Shown: positions 45,295 to 53,662 of the stretch, piece after piece
Position numbering within the stretch: the stretch's first letter is position 1
Layout of the letters: every line of letters begins with the position of its first letter
From: Streptomyces sp. ISL-43
Lineage (GTDB): Bacteria; Actinomycetota; Actinomycetes; Streptomycetales; Streptomycetaceae
Assembly (NCBI RefSeq): GCF_018614195.1
Contig: NZ_JAGGOT010000013.1
Coordinates: 372,339-436,338, forward strand
Length of the DNA stretch: 64,000 nt
Reading direction: 5' to 3'
Translations under genes and position numbers: made by a program
The notes under the pieces: model-generated
Databases searched by the model: none
Told to the model about the DNA's origin: nothing
Seen by the model: only the letters and a program-made list of their open reading frames with translations

Positions 45295-46797
45295 ATGGCG
45301 CAGTGGACCTCGGCCGTAGGGGCCGCACAGCTCGGCCGGCTCATCACCTCCCAGCAGGGGCGGCCCGCCGTGCCCGGCGCGCGCAAGCTGCCCGCGTACC
45401 GCACGCTCGCCGACGGCATCCGGCTGCTCGTCCTCGAGGGCCGCGTGCCCGTCGCCGCCCGGCTCCCCGCCGAGCGGGAGCTCGCCGTGGTGCTCTCCGT
45501 CAGCCGCACCACCGTCGCCGCCGCCTACGAGGCCCTGCGCGGCGAAGGGTTCCTGGAGTCCCGCCGGGGCGCCGGCAGCTGGACCGCCGTACCCGCCGGC
45601 AACCCGATGCCGGCCCGCGGCCTGGAGCCCCTGCCCCCCGAGTCCCTCGGCTCGATGATCGACCTCGGCTGCGCCGCCCTCCCGGCCCCCGAGCCCTGGC
45701 TCACCAAGGCCGTCCAGGGCGCTCTGGAGGAGCTCCCGCCGTACGCGCACACCCACGGCGACTACCCGGCCGGGCTGCCCGCCCTGCGCCGCATGCTCGC
45801 CGACCGCTACACCGAGCGCGGCATCCCGACCATGCCCGAGCAGATCATGGTCACCACGGGAGCGATGGGCGCCATCGACGCCATCTGCAGCCTCTTCGCG
45901 GGGCGCGGCGAGCGGATCGCCGTCGAATCCCCCTCCTACGCCAACATCCTGCAGCTGATGCGCGCCGCCGGGGTCCGCCTCGTGCCCGTGGCCATGGGAG
46001 AGGGGCTGAGCGGCTGGGACATGGACGTCTGGCGCCAGGTGCTGCGCGACTCCGCGCCCCGTCTCGCCTACGTCGTCGCCGACTTCCACAACCCGACCGG
46101 GGCGCTCGCCTCCGACGAGCAGCGCCGCGCGATGGTGGAGGCGGCCCGCTCGGCGGGCACCGTGCTCGTCGCCGACGAGACCATGATCGAGCTCCAGTTC
46201 GACCCGGCGATGGAGATGCCGCGCCCGGTCTGCTCCTTCGACCCGGGCGGCTCCACCGTCATCACCGTCGGCTCCGCCAGCAAGGCCTTCTGGGCCGGCA
46301 TGCGCATCGGCTGGGTCCGCGCGGCCCCCGACGTCATCCGCAGCCTCGTCGCGGCCCGCGCCTACGCCGACCTGGGCACGCCGGTGCTGGAACAGCTCGC
46401 GGTGAACTGGCTGATGCGCACCGGCGGCTGGGCCCAGGCCGTGGAGATCCGCCGCGACCAGGCCCGCGAGAACCGGGACGCGCTGGTGGCCGCGGTGCGC
46501 CGGGAGCTGCCGGACTGGGAGTTCCGGGTGCCGCTGGGCGGTCTGACCCTGTGGGCCCGCGCGGGCGGGCTGTCGGGCTCCCGGCTGGCCGAGGTGGGGG
46601 AGCGGGTCGGTGTACGGGTCCCCTCGGGGCCCCGGTTCGGCGTCGACGGCGCCTTCGAGGGGTACGTCCGGCTCCCGTTCACGGTGGGCGGTGCCGTGGC
46701 CGAGGAGGCGGCGGCCCGGCTGGCGGCCGCGGCCCGGCTGGTCGGCACGGGCGCGGGCGGTAGCGGCGCGGAGCCGCCGCGCACCTTCGTCGCCTAG
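45295..46797 (+). CDS. MocR-type GntR regulator with aminotransferase domain
   Basis: A 500-residue MocR/GabR-type regulator. A GntR winged helix (residues ~40-105, YRTLADGIRLLVLEGRVPVAARLPAERELAVVLSVSRTTVAAAY) is fused to a class I aminotransferase domain. The PLP lysine is Lys330 in GSASKAFWAGMRIGW; VADFHNPTGALAS and YADLGTP are typical. Such proteins use PLP plus an amine or amino acid as effector, often regulating vitamin B6, GABA or membrane YczE-type genes. The ATG at 45295 is preferred over an upstream in-frame start at 45253. It is divergent from the GDPD gene; the gene it controls is not clear. Confidence 0.9.
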   Translation: MAQWTSAVGAAQLGRLITSQQGRPAVPGARKLPAYRTLADGIRLLVLEGRVPVAARLPAERELAVVLSVSRTTVAAAYEALRGEGFLESRRGAGSWTAVPAGNPMPARGLEPLPPESLGSMIDLGCAALPAPEPWLTKAVQGALEELPPYAHTHGDYPAGLPALRRMLADRYTERGIPTMPEQIMVTTGAMGAIDAICSLFAGRGERIAVESPSYANILQLMRAAGVRLVPVAMGEGLSGWDMDVWRQVLRDSAPRLAYVVADFHNPTGALASDEQRRAMVEAARSAGTVLVADETMIELQFDPAMEMPRPVCSFDPGGSTVITVGSASKAFWAGMRIGWVRAAPDVIRSLVAARAYADLGTPVLEQLAVNWLMRTGGWAQAVEIRRDQARENRDALVAAVRRELPDWEFRVPLGGLTLWARAGGLSGSRLAEVGERVGVRVPSGPRFGVDGAFEGYVRLPFTVGGAVAEEAAARLAAAARLVGTGAGGSGAEPPRTFVA

Positions 46798-46841
46798 GGC
46801 CCAGGGCCCAGGACGCGGAGAGACGGCCTGCCTGCGGGCAG

Positions 46842-48488
46842 TTACGGGGCGTCCGCCGGGACCTCTGGGATCTCCGAGGCGTCGATGGCGCCGGTCGAGG
46901 GGCCCTGGGCCTGGGCCGGCGGCTGGACGATGTGCAGCGGTTTGCCCAGCGTGACGTGGTCCGGGACGGGCGCCGGCGCCGCCCGCCGCTCGGGCAGGAG
47001 GTCCAGTACCGCCTGCCGGTGCGCCGGGTGGGTGGCGTCGTCGTAGGGGTCCGGCGTGGCGGGCACCTGCAGCCGGTGCACGGGACCGGTGCCGAGCCGG
47101 GCGTACCCGCGCCCCGGCGGCAGCTGGGCCGTCGGCGTGGTGTGCGGGGGGAGGCCCAGTACGTCGGCGATCTGCTGGATCGCGGCGGACCCGAGCACGA
47201 CCCGGGCCCTGGTGTGCTGCCAGACGGAGTCGTGCAGCAGCTCCAGGTGGTCGAACTGCTCGGCCACCACCACGGTGATGTGGGCGGCGCGTCCGTGCCG
47301 CAGCGGCACCTGCAGCTGCGCGAGCGGATCGGGGCCGCCCTCGGCGGTGGCCAGGTGGGCCAGCACGCTGGGGCGGTCGAGCAGGATCCACAGCGGGCGC
47401 CGGGTGTCCTCGGGGGCGGGCCGGCCGGCCTCGCGGGCGCGGTGGATGGCGATCAGCCGCCGCTCTGTCTCGCGTGCGGCCCACTCCAGCGTGGCCAGCG
47501 CCCCGTTCGGCCCGCATTCCACGGCGAGGACGCCGGCGCGGCCGCAGAGGCAGGAGTACTCGCCGCTGCCGCCGCCCTCCACGACCAGTACGTCGCCGCC
47601 GTGCCGCAGGGCCTGCAGGGCGATCGAGCGCAGCAGGGTGGACGTTCCGCTGCCGGGCTGCCCGACGGCCAGCAGGTGGGGCTCGGTGGAGCGGGAGCCG
47701 GTGCGCCAGATGACCGGGGGCATGTCGCGGGGCTCGTCGCCCTCCAGTACGGGCAGGGTGCGCTGCACGCTGCCCGGGTCGGTGAAGCCGAGCACGGCCT
47801 CTCCGGGCGAGGTCACGAAAGGCTGGGCGGCGATGCCTGTCGGCAGCGCCGCCAGCACGCTCAGGTCGAGCTGGTTGCCCTCCTCGTCCCAGTCGAAGAG
47901 ATACTCCCGTCCGCGCCCGGACTTGGCGTGCAGCAGTGCCTCGATCCGGACCCTCGACGCCGCCTCGCCGTCGGTGAAGTAGGCCGGGTAGCGGATGTGG
48001 AGCCGGGTGACGCGGCCCGCCTCGTCGAACTCGTAGCCGCTGAAGGCCTTGTCCCAGTCCCCGCCGTGGGCGAAGAGCGGACTCGGATCCTCCGGGATGG
48101 AGAAGTACGGCACGAGGGCTTCGTAGAGGGAGCCGAGGCGTTCGGTCTCGGCATCGCTGGGCCCGGTCTTCACCGGGGTGCGGTCGCGCCCCTGCCAGGC
48201 CGCCGCCGCCATGAGGGTGATCAGGGCGGTGAGGGGTCCGTAGGGGACGAGCGCGACCACGAGGACGCAGGCGGCTCCCAGGAACAGCGCGGGACCACGC
48301 TTGTCCTTGGGGGTGTCGCACCATTTGCGCCGCCCGGCCGAGGCCAGGATGCGCAGGCCGCGTCCGATGGTGAGGAGCGGATGGAGGACGTCCGTGGCGC
48401 TGTCGGCGGCCGTGCGAGCGAGGTCGCGGCCCCGGGTCAGCGACACGGTGCCGCTGCTGAGGATGCGGGGAAGTGGGCGCCGGGCCAC
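46842..48488 (-). CDS. FtsK-like membrane protein with a degenerate P-loop
   Basis: A 548-residue protein with one or two N-terminal membrane helices (residues ~60-95, ALFLGAACVLVVALV) and a RecA/FtsK-like C-terminal domain. The nucleotide-loop position reads AVGQPGSGTSTLLRSI, so the invariant Walker A Lys is Thr282. The Walker B-like strand is PLWILLDRPSV with Asp but no Glu. AAHITVVVAEQFDHLELL resembles the later FtsK strand. It therefore probably does not hydrolyse ATP normally. The GTG at 48488 follows AGGAGA. A 64-residue membrane protein is encoded 50 bp upstream. This pairing recalls Tra/Spd-type conjugation modules, but no plasmid genes are near. Confidence 0.65.
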   Translation of the reverse strand: MARRPLPRILSSGTVSLTRGRDLARTAADSATDVLHPLLTIGRGLRILASAGRRKWCDTPKDKRGPALFLGAACVLVVALVPYGPLTALITLMAAAAWQGRDRTPVKTGPSDAETERLGSLYEALVPYFSIPEDPSPLFAHGGDWDKAFSGYEFDEAGRVTRLHIRYPAYFTDGEAASRVRIEALLHAKSGRGREYLFDWDEEGNQLDLSVLAALPTGIAAQPFVTSPGEAVLGFTDPGSVQRTLPVLEGDEPRDMPPVIWRTGSRSTEPHLLAVGQPGSGTSTLLRSIALQALRHGGDVLVVEGGGSGEYSCLCGRAGVLAVECGPNGALATLEWAARETERRLIAIHRAREAGRPAPEDTRRPLWILLDRPSVLAHLATAEGGPDPLAQLQVPLRHGRAAHITVVVAEQFDHLELLHDSVWQHTRARVVLGSAAIQQIADVLGLPPHTTPTAQLPPGRGYARLGTGPVHRLQVPATPDPYDDATHPAHRQAVLDLLPERRAAPAPVPDHVTLGKPLHIVQPPAQAQGPSTGAIDASEIPEVPADAP

Positions 48489-48538
48489 GGGCGTCTCCTG
48501 GAGTTTTGGGTGCTTCGGGTGGGTGCCGGCGGCGGGCG

Positions 48539-48733
48539 CTAGAGCCTGATCCCGCCGAGGAGGCTCGCGAGGCTCGCCGTGCTCGCCGTGATGCTGGGGG
48601 CGATGGCGGAGCCGGCGAGGAAGAAGCCGAAGAGCGCGCACACGAACGCGTGCGTCAGCTTCATGCCGTCCTTCTTGAAGAAGAGGAAGCAGATGATGCC
48701 GAGCAGTACGACACCTGAGATGGACAGGACCAT
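48539..48733 (-). CDS. Small two-helix membrane protein
   Basis: A 64-residue protein with two hydrophobic segments (VLSISGVVLLGIICFLFF and HAFVCALFGFFLAGSAIAPSI) separated by a short basic loop KKDGMKLT. An AGGAGA ribosome site stands 7 bp before the ATG. It is the first gene of a likely two-gene operon with the FtsK-like protein and could be its membrane partner. The 286-bp upstream gap is relatively AT-rich around 48785-48835 and probably contains the promoter, but I cannot define it. Confidence 0.75.
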   Translation of the reverse strand: MVLSISGVVLLGIICFLFFKKDGMKLTHAFVCALFGFFLAGSAIAPSITASTASLASLLGGIRL

Positions 48734-49019
48734 GAGAGGTTCTCCTGGTGGGTGGGGACAGTCACCATCAGTTCTTCCAGGCTCACAGGAAGTATCAATG
48801 CGACAAAAGGTGCATACGGGTGAATCCAGGAGTTTTTCACTTGACCGGCCCAGCCTGGCTGGCGCGCCGGGTGCCGCGGGCGCAAGGGGTCGCAGGGTGA
48901 TCATTGCCTCGGCCCGCCCCGCTCATGTGCAGGTCCGGGCGCTACGCTGGCGATTCACCCGTACGGACGCATTTGCCGTGCGCACCCCTGCCCCCTGCCC
49001 GTGAAAGGCGGTACGACCG

Positions 49020-49445
49020 ATGAGTGAGCACGTCGAGAACAGCTCCCAGGGCTCCCCGGACGTTCCCGACGAGGACGTCATCGAGCTGGCCACCAAGATC
49101 TTCGACCTCGCCCGGCAGGGTGAGACCGAAACGCTCGCCGCCTACCTCGACGCGGGCGTCCCCGCGAACCTCACGAACGACCGCGGCGACACCCTCGTCA
49201 TGCTCGCCGCCTACCACGGCCACGCCGACGCCGTCGCGGCCCTGCTGGCCCGCGGTGCGGAAGCCGACCGAGCCAACGACCGCGGCCAGACCCCGCTCGC
49301 CGGAGCGGTCTTCAAGGGCGAGGAGGCCGTCATCCGCGCACTGCTCGCCGGCGGCGCCGACCCGAACGCCGGAACGCCCTCCGCCGTGGACACGGCCCGC
49401 ATGTTCGCCAAGGCCGACCTGCTGGAACTTTTCGGAGCCAAGTAG
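49020..49445 (+). CDS. Ankyrin repeat protein
   Basis: A 141-residue soluble protein made of about three ankyrin repeats. An N-terminal helix (DEDVIELATKIFDLARQGETETLAAYLDAGVPANL) is followed by NDRGDTLVMLAAYHGHADAVAALLARGAEADR and NDRGQTPLAGAVFKGEEAVIRALLAGGADPNA, then a capping helix. The G-x-T-x-L-x-x-A-A signature is clear. It is a protein-interaction module with no enzymatic part. It follows a GAAAGGCGG ribosome site and appears monocistronic. Confidence 0.92.
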   Translation: MSEHVENSSQGSPDVPDEDVIELATKIFDLARQGETETLAAYLDAGVPANLTNDRGDTLVMLAAYHGHADAVAALLARGAEADRANDRGQTPLAGAVFKGEEAVIRALLAGGADPNAGTPSAVDTARMFAKADLLELFGAK

Positions 49446-49680
49446 TCCACTTTTGGCGGTTTCTTGCGCGGCCGTTGCCCGGTCCAGACCTCACGGGTTG
49501 GTCACGGCGGCCTTAAATGTGGTCGCGGCGCACAAACCGCCTGGGTCATCATGGCGTCGGATTCGATTCGCGGGCATGGCGGACGGGCAGGAGCGGGCAG
49601 GACACAACGGGTGTCCGACCCCCACCCCTGCCGGGGGACCGCCGCCCTGGCCGCGAAGCACCGACGAGAGTGAGAAGGCA

Positions 49681-49749
49681 ATGGTCTACATCGAGCGGAA
49701 CAAGACGGCGACGGCGGACGTCCTCACATGCTGTTACGCGGCCCTGTGA
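49681..49749 (+). CDS. Candidate 22-codon ORF upstream of HEAT-like gene
   Basis: ATG to TGA encodes MVYIERNKTATADVLTCCYAAL. 19 of its 21 codons after the ATG end in G or C, as in real genes, and GAGAAGG stands just before the ATG. It lies 46 bp upstream of the HEAT-like gene. The tandem Cys codons and position suggest a regulatory leader peptide or a very small secreted or modified peptide. The rest of the 350-bp gap (49446-49680) shows no other gene. No homology can be tested here. Confidence 0.4.
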   Translation: MVYIERNKTATADVLTCCYAAL

Positions 49750-49795
49750 ATTCCGATTCCCGGTCGCGTCCCCAGCTTGATTTGAGGCCACTCCC

Positions 49796-51202
49796 ATGTT
49801 CGAACCAGTCATAGCGCCTAGCGGCACCCTGCTCGGGCTCCTCCAGCGGGGCCGCGGCGACGGCACGCTGCACGCACTCGCGGCGCCCAGGGCCGAGGCC
49901 CTGACGGCGCTCAACCAGTGCGTGACCGGCGATCCGCGCCAGGACTGGCAGATCGAGAACCGCTCCTTGTACTACGCCCGGCTGTACGTGGACCTCGACG
50001 GCCCCCTGGGCGAGATCGAGACCCACCTCTTCGGCGTCGACGACCTCGTCGACGAGGACGACCGCCGCACCGGCCTCGCCCTGTCCGTGCTCGGACACCT
50101 GGCCTCGTACGGCCGCGACGACGCGCTCATGCTGCTGCGCCGCTACGCCGCCACGGGCGCCAACTGGGCCTGGGCCCTCGACGAGCTCGCCCTGCGCGAC
50201 GACGACGAGGGACTGCGCTCACTGGCAGGCCCGGTCCTCGCCCGCTTCCCCGCCACCGCCGAGGGCGAGGCGCGGCTGGCCGCCGCCGTCCGCGACGCCT
50301 ACGAGCCCAGGCCCTGGTGCCTGTGGGAAGAGGCACCCGGGGCCCCCGAGTACGCCGCGCGCTTGCGCGCCGCCCGCCAGCAGGGCTCCTTCGACCGCTG
50401 GCAGCGCCAGCTCACCCCGCGCGGCCCCCAGCCCGGCTGGGGCGTCCAGGCCGTCTTCGACTGGGCCGCCGACGGGCTGCGCCGGGGCACCCCGCTGCAC
50501 GTGCCCGCCGCCCGCTGCCTCGCCGCCGTGGCCACCCCCGAGGACCGCTCCGCGATCCTCGCGGCCGCCGCCGGCGCCTCCGGCGAGGCCGCCCGGGCCA
50601 CCGCACTGCACCACCTGGTCCTCGCCGAGCCGGAGAACCCGGCCGTACTGGACCTCATCGAAGCCGCCGGGGACGAGCCGGCCGTGGCCGCCTACGAGCG
50701 CATGTGCGGCCCCGGCGCCGTCGAGCGGGCCCGGCGCTGGGTCCACCGGCCCGACGCCCTCGGAGCGGCCGCCGCGACCCTCCTGGCCGCCCGTGGCGGA
50801 GCCGAGGACGCCGCCCTGGTACTGGGCGCCCTGCGCTCCACGGTCCGCGGCTCCGGCCCCGACTCGGTGCCGCTCTTCGCCCTGGTCGACGGAGCCGGCC
50901 GGCTCGCGATCGGCTGCGCGGCCCCGGTGCTGCGCCACATCTACCGCGAGACGGCCTCCTCCCACCTGCGCGGCCGGGCCGCCCGGGCCCTGGCGGCCAC
51001 GGACCCCTCCTTCGCGGCGGGCTTCGCGGTGGAGTGCCTCTGGGACTGCGAGGAGACGACCCGCGAGGTGGCCGCCCGCCACGCCGAGACGGCCGACGCC
51101 CGCGTGGCGCCGAGGCTGCGCCGCCTGGCCATGGACCCGGCGGAGGAAGAGGACGTGCAGTCGGCGGTACGGAGCCGGATCGCTCCGGAGTCGGCGGTGT
51201 AG
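49796..51202 (+). CDS. HEAT-repeat-like protein
   Basis: A 468-residue all-helical protein. Repeated helix pairs such as TGLALSVLGHLASYGRDDALMLLRRYAATGA, PLHVPAARCLAAVATPEDRSAILAAAAGASGEAARATALHHLVL and LRGRAARALAATDPSFAAGFAVECLWDCEETTREVAARHAE fit HEAT/PBS-lyase-like repeats. The N-terminal ~90 residues (MFEPVIAPSGTLLGLLQRGRG) are a separate, conserved-looking module. There is no signal peptide or catalytic motif. It is probably a protein-binding scaffold. It may be translated from a transcript that includes the 22-codon ORF just upstream. Confidence 0.72.
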   Translation: MFEPVIAPSGTLLGLLQRGRGDGTLHALAAPRAEALTALNQCVTGDPRQDWQIENRSLYYARLYVDLDGPLGEIETHLFGVDDLVDEDDRRTGLALSVLGHLASYGRDDALMLLRRYAATGANWAWALDELALRDDDEGLRSLAGPVLARFPATAEGEARLAAAVRDAYEPRPWCLWEEAPGAPEYAARLRAARQQGSFDRWQRQLTPRGPQPGWGVQAVFDWAADGLRRGTPLHVPAARCLAAVATPEDRSAILAAAAGASGEAARATALHHLVLAEPENPAVLDLIEAAGDEPAVAAYERMCGPGAVERARRWVHRPDALGAAAATLLAARGGAEDAALVLGALRSTVRGSGPDSVPLFALVDGAGRLAIGCAAPVLRHIYRETASSHLRGRAARALAATDPSFAAGFAVECLWDCEETTREVAARHAETADARVAPRLRRLAMDPAEEEDVQSAVRSRIAPESAV

Positions 51203-51251
51203 GCACGGGCCGGCGGGCCCGGACGCCCGCGCCCGCCGCTCACACCTCCGC

Positions 51252-52118
51252 TCACACCTCCACGAACCGCACCCCCGCCCCCGGCCGCGCCTGCGCGGCG
51301 GCGTCCAGGGCGGGGCCCGGGGGGACCACCCCCACGACCGGGTAGCCGCCCGTCACCGGGTGGTCGGCCAGGAAGACCACCGGCCGGCCGTCCGGGGGGA
51401 CCTGGACCGCGCCGAGCACCATGCCCTCGCTCGGCAGCTCTCCGGCCCGGGCCCGGGCCAGCGGCGGCCCCTCCGTGCGCAGGCCGATGCGGTTCGAGGC
51501 CGCCGAGACGACGTACCGCGCGCGCAGCAGCCGCCCCGTCACCGACTCCCGCTCGAACCAGTCGGCCCTCGGCCCCAGGCGCAGCGGGAGCACCAGCTCC
51601 GAGGGCGGGCCCGGCGCCGCCAGGGCGTCCACCCCGGCCACCGGGTCCGGACCGGGCGCCCCCACCGGCAGCAGCGCCCCCGCCGCCAGGACCGGCGGGC
51701 CCAGACCCGACAGCAGGTCCGTCGAGCGACTGCCGAGGACCGGCTCCACCGCGAACCCTCCCCGCACCGCGACGTAGCTCCGCACTCCCGACTCCGCCCG
51801 GCCCACCTCCAGCTCCGCCCCGGCGCGCAGCAGGACCGGGGCTCCCCAGGCGGCCGCGCGCCCGCAGACCCGTACCCCGCAAGGGGCACCGGTGACCGCC
51901 ACCACCAGCGGGCCGCCCAGGGCGCGCAGGGCCACGCCGTCCAAGGTCGTCTCCAGGACGGCCGCTCGCGGAGGATTGCCCAGCAGGCGGTTCGCCAGCG
52001 CGTGCGCCCCCGTGTCGAGGGCCCCCGACCGGGGGACGCCCAGGTGCGCGTACCCGGGCCGGCCCAGGTCCTGGACGGTGGTCAGCGCGCCCTGCCGCAG
52101 GACCTCCAGGGCCCTCAC
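51252..52118 (-). CDS. pxpC: 5-oxoprolinase subunit C
   Basis: A 288-residue biotin-dependent carboxyltransferase-domain protein, subunit C of the ATP-dependent 5-oxoprolinase that opens pyroglutamate to glutamate. It begins LEVLRQGALTTVQDLGRPGYAHLGVPRSGALD, the family signature, and ends EGMVLGAVQVPPDGRPVVFLADHPVTGGYPVVGVV. The GTG at 52118 overlaps the pxpB stop by four bases. The complete trio pxpA-pxpB-pxpC is present. Confidence 0.93.
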   Translation of the reverse strand: MRALEVLRQGALTTVQDLGRPGYAHLGVPRSGALDTGAHALANRLLGNPPRAAVLETTLDGVALRALGGPLVVAVTGAPCGVRVCGRAAAWGAPVLLRAGAELEVGRAESGVRSYVAVRGGFAVEPVLGSRSTDLLSGLGPPVLAAGALLPVGAPGPDPVAGVDALAAPGPPSELVLPLRLGPRADWFERESVTGRLLRARYVVSAASNRIGLRTEGPPLARARAGELPSEGMVLGAVQVPPDGRPVVFLADHPVTGGYPVVGVVPPGPALDAAAQARPGAGVRFVEV

Positions 52119-52747
52119 GGCGCCACCCGCGCGAACCGCACCCGTACCCCCGGCGCGAACAGCGCGGCCGGCTCGCGCGCCGGGTCCCACAGCACCGCGT
52201 CGGTGGACCCGATCAGCTGCCAGCCGCCGGGGGAAGAGCGCGGGTACACCCCCGCGTACTCGCCCGCCAGCGCCAGCGAGCCCGCCGGGACGGCCGTACG
52301 GGGCGTCGCGCGCCGGGGCAGGCGCAGGTGCTCGGGAAGCCCCGTCAGGTAGCCGAAGCCCGGCGCGAACCCGCAGAAGGCGACGCGGAAGACGATCCCG
52401 CCGACGATGCCCGGGACCTCCTCGGGCCGCACCCCCCACAGCCCGGCCACCTCCGCAAGGTCCGGCCCGTCGTAGCGCACCGGGACCGTCACCGGCGGCG
52501 GCCCCTCGTCCGCCGCGAGCCGGGCCGGCTCCCAGCGGGCGATCCGGGCCGCGAGGGCCCCAGGCTCCCGAACGCCGTCCAGCAGCACGGTCCGGGCGGC
52601 GGGCACGACCTCCCGTACGCCGCCCAGCTCGCCCGCGTCCCGCCGGCGCAGCAGCTCCGCGTGGAGCGCGGCCACCTCCTCGGCGGAGTCCACCTCCAGC
52701 AGCAGGGCGTCCGCGCCCACGGCCAGGGCGCGCACCGGCCCGCTCAC
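52115..52747 (-). CDS. pxpB: 5-oxoprolinase subunit B
   Basis: A 210-residue cyclophilin-like protein (KipI family), subunit B of 5-oxoprolinase. It carries the conserved core FCGFAPGFGYLTGLPEHLRLPRR and AGSLALAGEYAGVYPRSSPGGWQLIGST. VPVRYDGPDLAEVA marks the family entry. The length is normal. It starts at GTG 52747, overlapping the pxpA stop by four bases, so the three subunits are coupled. Confidence 0.93.
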   Translation of the reverse strand: MSGPVRALAVGADALLLEVDSAEEVAALHAELLRRRDAGELGGVREVVPAARTVLLDGVREPGALAARIARWEPARLAADEGPPPVTVPVRYDGPDLAEVAGLWGVRPEEVPGIVGGIVFRVAFCGFAPGFGYLTGLPEHLRLPRRATPRTAVPAGSLALAGEYAGVYPRSSPGGWQLIGSTDAVLWDPAREPAALFAPGVRVRFARVAP

Positions 52748-53544
52748 GCGAAGGCCTCCACCCGGACCCCGGCCCCGCCGAGCGCTTCCCGCACCCGCAG
52801 GGCCAAGGCCGCCGCCCCGGGGGTGTCGCCGTGCAGGCACAGGGAGCGGGCGACGACCGGGATCCGGGATCCGTCCGCGGCCGTCACCGCGTGCCCGGCC
52901 GCCATCGAGACCGCGCGGGCGACCACCGCGACCGGGTCGTGGACCACGGCGCCCGGCTCCCCGCGCGGTACGAGGGTGCCCGCCGGGGTGTAGGCGCGGT
53001 CGGCGAAGGCCTCCGGGACGGCCGGCAGCCCGGCCCGCTCGGCGGCGGCCAGCAGGAGCGAACCGGGCAGTCCGAGCACCGGGAGCCCCGCCTGCCCGGC
53101 CGCCAGCAGGACGCCGGAGACCACGGCGCCGGCCTGGTCCGCGTCGTACACGGTGCGGTTGTAGAGCGCGCCGTGCGGTTTCACGTAGGACACCTTGGAG
53201 CCGGCCGCCCTCGCGAAGACCTCCAGCGCCCCGATCTGGTACGCCACCTCGTCGGCCAGCTCGCCGGCCGGCACGTCCATGGCGCGGCGGCCGAAGCCGG
53301 CCAGGTCCCGGTACGAGACCTGCGCGCCGATCCGCACCCCGCGCGCGGCCGCCAGCTCGCAGACGCGGCGCATGATGGACGGGTCGCCCGCGTGGAAACC
53401 GCAGGCGACGTTGGCGCTGGTGACGACGGACAGCAGGGCCTCGTCGTCGGTCAGCGTCCACCGCCCGAAGCCTTCGCCGAGATCGGCGTTGAGGTCGATC
53501 ACGGGGGTGACCGCCGGGGTGTCCGGTGTGATCATGGAAGCCAT
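52744..53544 (-). CDS. pxpA: 5-oxoprolinase subunit A (LamB/YcsF family)
   Basis: A 266-residue LamB/YcsF-family protein, subunit A of 5-oxoprolinase. The signature IDLNADLGEGFGRW (residues ~15-28) and SANVACGFHAGDPSIM follow, with VKPHGALYN and the LCLHGDTPGA end motif. It is the first gene of the pxpABC operon. ATG 53544 is used; ATG 53535 is also possible, and neither has a clear ribosome site. The promoter should lie in the 118-bp gap shared with the divergent kleisin-like gene. Confidence 0.93.
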   Translation of the reverse strand: MASMITPDTPAVTPVIDLNADLGEGFGRWTLTDDEALLSVVTSANVACGFHAGDPSIMRRVCELAAARGVRIGAQVSYRDLAGFGRRAMDVPAGELADEVAYQIGALEVFARAAGSKVSYVKPHGALYNRTVYDADQAGAVVSGVLLAAGQAGLPVLGLPGSLLLAAAERAGLPAVPEAFADRAYTPAGTLVPRGEPGAVVHDPVAVVARAVSMAAGHAVTAADGSRIPVVARSLCLHGDTPGAAALALRVREALGGAGVRVEAFA

Positions 53545-53662
53545 GCGGTGAGCGTAGAACAGGGCGCGCACCGAGTTCTCGTCGACAGGAACGCCGGTCG
53601 CAAGGATCGGGCCGAACCATCCCGTTTGGGATGTTGTCAGGGTCAGCGCCTAGTCTTTGCCC

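Noticed and set aside
44311..48324. A 1337-codon minus-strand frame running from the GDPD gene through the MocR region
   Set aside because: Only the last 257 codons (the GDPD enzyme) are coding. The rest is antisense to the MocR gene and out of frame with the FtsK-like gene.
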